From Dehalococcoidia bacterium (GTDB lineage Bacteria > Chloroflexota > Dehalococcoidia > JAUYDP01), in assembly GCA_030691805.1 (NCBI GenBank), contig JAUYDP010000253.1:1-6915 (forward strand): 6,915 nucleotides of DNA, read 5' to 3'. Positions 5,586 to 6,915 of this stretch are shown here, in pieces. A program made the translations under genes and the position numbers. The notes beneath the pieces were generated by a model. The model did no database searches and was not told the DNA's origin. It saw only the letters and a list, made by a program, of their open reading frames with translations. The first letter of the stretch is position 1. Every line of letters begins with the position of its first letter.

Positions 5586-6914
5586 ATGGACCTGACCCTG
5601 CCCAGGCTGACTCAGACCATGGAATCGGCCAGAGTCATGGAATGGCTGCGGGCGGAGGGCGAGTTGGTACAGAAGGCTGAAGCGCTTCTAGTGGTCGAGA
5701 CGGATAAGGCCGCCGTGGAGATCGAGGCCCCAGTTTCTGGCCTTTTAGGGCAGGTTATATCAAGGGTAGGGGACGTGGTGGCGGTTGGGGGGCTACTGTG
5801 TGTTATACAGGAGGTTTCGGCGGATGGCGGCGACCATGCCCTGGTTTCGCCCCTGGCCCGGAAACTAGCCCAGCAACATGGCGTGGACCTGGCCCTTTTA
5901 CAGGGAACCGGGCCGGGCGGCCGGATTGTCCGTGAGGATGTACAGCGGGCCCTGGAGGTGAGCGAAGTCCCAAGAGGGTCCCAGACATCTCCACCGCCAG
6001 CGCCTCAGGCGGGGCTGGAAAGCCCCGCCTATCCGAAACCCAGTTCATTGGATAGCCGGTCCTTTCCAGAGCCGACAAGCCAAAGGGATGCAGGGTCCCA
6101 AACATTGGATAGCCGGCCCTTTCCAGAGCCGACAAGCCAAAGGGATGCAGGGTCCCAAACATTGGATAGCCGGTCCTTTCCAGGACCGGTGGTAGGACAG
6201 GAAGGGCCTGAGAGGGAGCTAGAGAGCCTGGCTGCGCCGGTATCCGACATGCGCCGGGCCATAGCCCATCAGATGGCCCTCAGCGCTCATACCACGGCCA
6301 GGGTCACGCTTTTCATGGAGGTGGACATGACGGCGGCCATGGCCTTGCGGGAGGAGTTGGCGCCCCAATTCCTGGCGCAGCATCAGGCGCGCCTTAGCCC
6401 CACGCATCTCATAATAGTGGCAACAGCACGGGCTTTGAAAAAGCACCACATTATGAATGCCCGGTGGAGCGATGACACGGTCCAGGTTATGCCGGAGATC
6501 AATATAGGCATCGCGGTAGCCCTGGAAGAGGGCCTGGTTGTTCCCGTGTTGCGCCGGGCCGATGATCTTAGCTTGTTACAGGTAGGCCAGGCTGAGGCCC
6601 GACTCACGGATCGGGCCAGGGCCCGCACACTATCGGTGGAAGAGTTCACCGGAGGCACTTTCACCATAACCAATCTGGGTATGTTTGGGGTAGACTGTTT
6701 CACGCCCATTATTAATTCCCCCGAGGCGGCAATTCTGGGAATCGGCCGAATTGCCGAGCGTCCCGCCGTGCGGGAAGGACGTATTGTCCCTCGCAGCCTC
6801 ATGAACCTATGTCTTTCATTTGACCATCGCGTAGTAGACGGTGCTCCAGCGGCCGCCTTCCTGGCAAGCGTCAGAGACCTGTTAGAGGGACCTCAATTGC
6901 TGGTGGCGGGATAA
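5586..6914 (+). CDS. Lipoyl-dependent acyltransferase (E2) of a 2-oxo acid/acetoin dehydrogenase complex
   Basis: This 442-residue core subunit takes the acyl group from E1 on a lipoyl arm and transfers it to CoA. Residues 1-76 are one lipoyl domain with K41 in ETDKAAVE as the lipoylation site. Residues about 86-124 are the peripheral subunit-binding domain (SPLARKLA, then GTGPGGRIVREDV), which docks E1 or E3. Residues 125-218 are a low-complexity linker, and 219-442 the catalytic domain with FTITNLGMFGVD (359-370) and HxxxDG at H414-G419. The linker between lipoyl and binding domains is only about ten residues, while the one before the catalytic domain is about 95 and contains a repeated 19-residue unit. 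The frame remains open through the repeats and all catalytic motifs are intact, so the gene looks functional. No E3 gene is visible before the window ends. Confidence 0.9.
   Translation: MDLTLPRLTQTMESARVMEWLRAEGELVQKAEALLVVETDKAAVEIEAPVSGLLGQVISRVGDVVAVGGLLCVIQEVSADGGDHALVSPLARKLAQQHGVDLALLQGTGPGGRIVREDVQRALEVSEVPRGSQTSPPPAPQAGLESPAYPKPSSLDSRSFPEPTSQRDAGSQTLDSRPFPEPTSQRDAGSQTLDSRSFPGPVVGQEGPERELESLAAPVSDMRRAIAHQMALSAHTTARVTLFMEVDMTAAMALREELAPQFLAQHQARLSPTHLIIVATARALKKHHIMNARWSDDTVQVMPEINIGIAVALEEGLVVPVLRRADDLSLLQVGQAEARLTDRARARTLSVEEFTGGTFTITNLGMFGVDCFTPIINSPEAAILGIGRIAERPAVREGRIVPRSLMNLCLSFDHRVVDGAPAAAFLASVRDLLEGPQLLVAG
6007..6030. repeat. Perfect 10-bp palindrome with GGAA loop inside the E2 linker
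   Basis: AGGCGGGGCT (6007-6016) and AGCCCCGCCT (6021-6030) are perfect inverted repeats around GGAA. The element is followed by TATCC, as are the related elements read on the minus strand in the adjacent tandem repeat. It encodes part of QAGLESPAY in the linker. Such a GC-rich perfect hairpin is more typical of an intergenic repetitive element than of a coding linker. Confidence 0.75.
6046..6183. repeat. 57-bp tandem repeat within the E2 linker (2.4 copies)
   Basis: Copies at 6046-6102 and 6103-6159 differ at one base (T at 6060, C at 6117), and a partial third copy of 24 bp runs to 6183. The unit is 19 codons, so the reading frame is kept; each full unit encodes LDSRSFPEPTSQRDAGSQT, with S to P in the second. 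The near identity indicates a recent duplication. No frame, on either strand, has a stop within the unit, which is why long false ORFs appear opposite it. Confidence 0.95.
6170..6189. repeat. Perfect 8-bp palindrome with TTCC/GGAA loop at the end of the tandem repeat
   Basis: CCGGTCCT (6170-6177) and AGGACCGG (6182-6189) flank TTCC, which is GGAA on the minus strand. Read on the minus strand the element is stem, GGAA, stem, then CTATCC, the same plan as the palindrome at 6007-6030 read on the plus strand. It covers the junction between the partial third repeat unit and the unique linker sequence. Confidence 0.7.
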
Positions 6915-6915
6915 C

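Noticed and set aside
5975..5988. Degenerate extra copy of part of the 57-bp repeat
   Set aside because: It matches the unit at 13 of 14 bases (AGGGTCCC then GACAT), but the match is too short and isolated to claim as a repeat copy.
5803..6262. Minus-strand frames with repeated peptides such as MFGTLHPFGLSALER
   Set aside because: The repetition comes from the 57-bp tandem repeat, which has no stops in any frame; the sense E2 frame has complete family motifs.

Overview
The window looks like a piece of a moderately GC-rich bacterial chromosome, probably from the Chloroflexota. The main clue is the secreted glycosidase, which ends in a short IYLPFL-type tail; from memory, this tail is characteristic of exported proteins in that phylum. 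All five genes lie on the + strand. The taxonomic call is an inference from sequence style and was not tested by a search.

Layout. (1) Positions 1-77 are a short upstream region with a perfect TATAAT box very close to the first start codon and an imperfect 13-bp direct repeat. (2) 78-2189 encodes a secreted clan GH-A glycosidase-like protein with two fibronectin-III-like modules, a BACON-like module and the C-terminal tail. (3) 2190-2288 is intergenic and carries a good sigma-70 promoter candidate. (4) 2289-3092 encodes an LsrF/DhnA-type class I aldolase or thiolase. (5) 3095-3612 is a cassette-like insert: a small GxxExxY-family gene (PD-(D/E)XK nuclease fold) bracketed by a 27-bp inverted repeat, with the right arm present twice. 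(6) 3631-6914 encodes three tightly coupled subunits of a thiamine-diphosphate and lipoate dependent dehydrogenase: E1 alpha, E1 beta and E2. They are acetoin-dehydrogenase/pyruvate-dehydrogenase-like. The window ends one base after the E2 stop, so no E3 (dihydrolipoamide dehydrogenase) is visible.

How it fits together. The aldolase and the E1/E2 genes probably form one catabolic operon. The LsrF branch makes acetyl-CoA or a C3 phosphate from a phosphorylated diketone or sugar. The E1/E2 complex oxidatively cleaves a 2-oxo acid or acetoin and transfers the acyl group to CoA. The GxxExxY cassette interrupts this operon without an obvious metabolic link. The real substrate cannot be read from the sequence.

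The two most unusual points are both repeat-related. One is the inverted-repeat-bounded GxxExxY gene, which lacks a normal start codon for its conserved N-terminus. The other is the E2 linker between the subunit-binding and catalytic domains, which is built largely of a 57-bp tandem repeat and palindromic elements inserted in frame. I found no tRNA, rRNA, CRISPR array, transposase or convincing intrinsic terminator.
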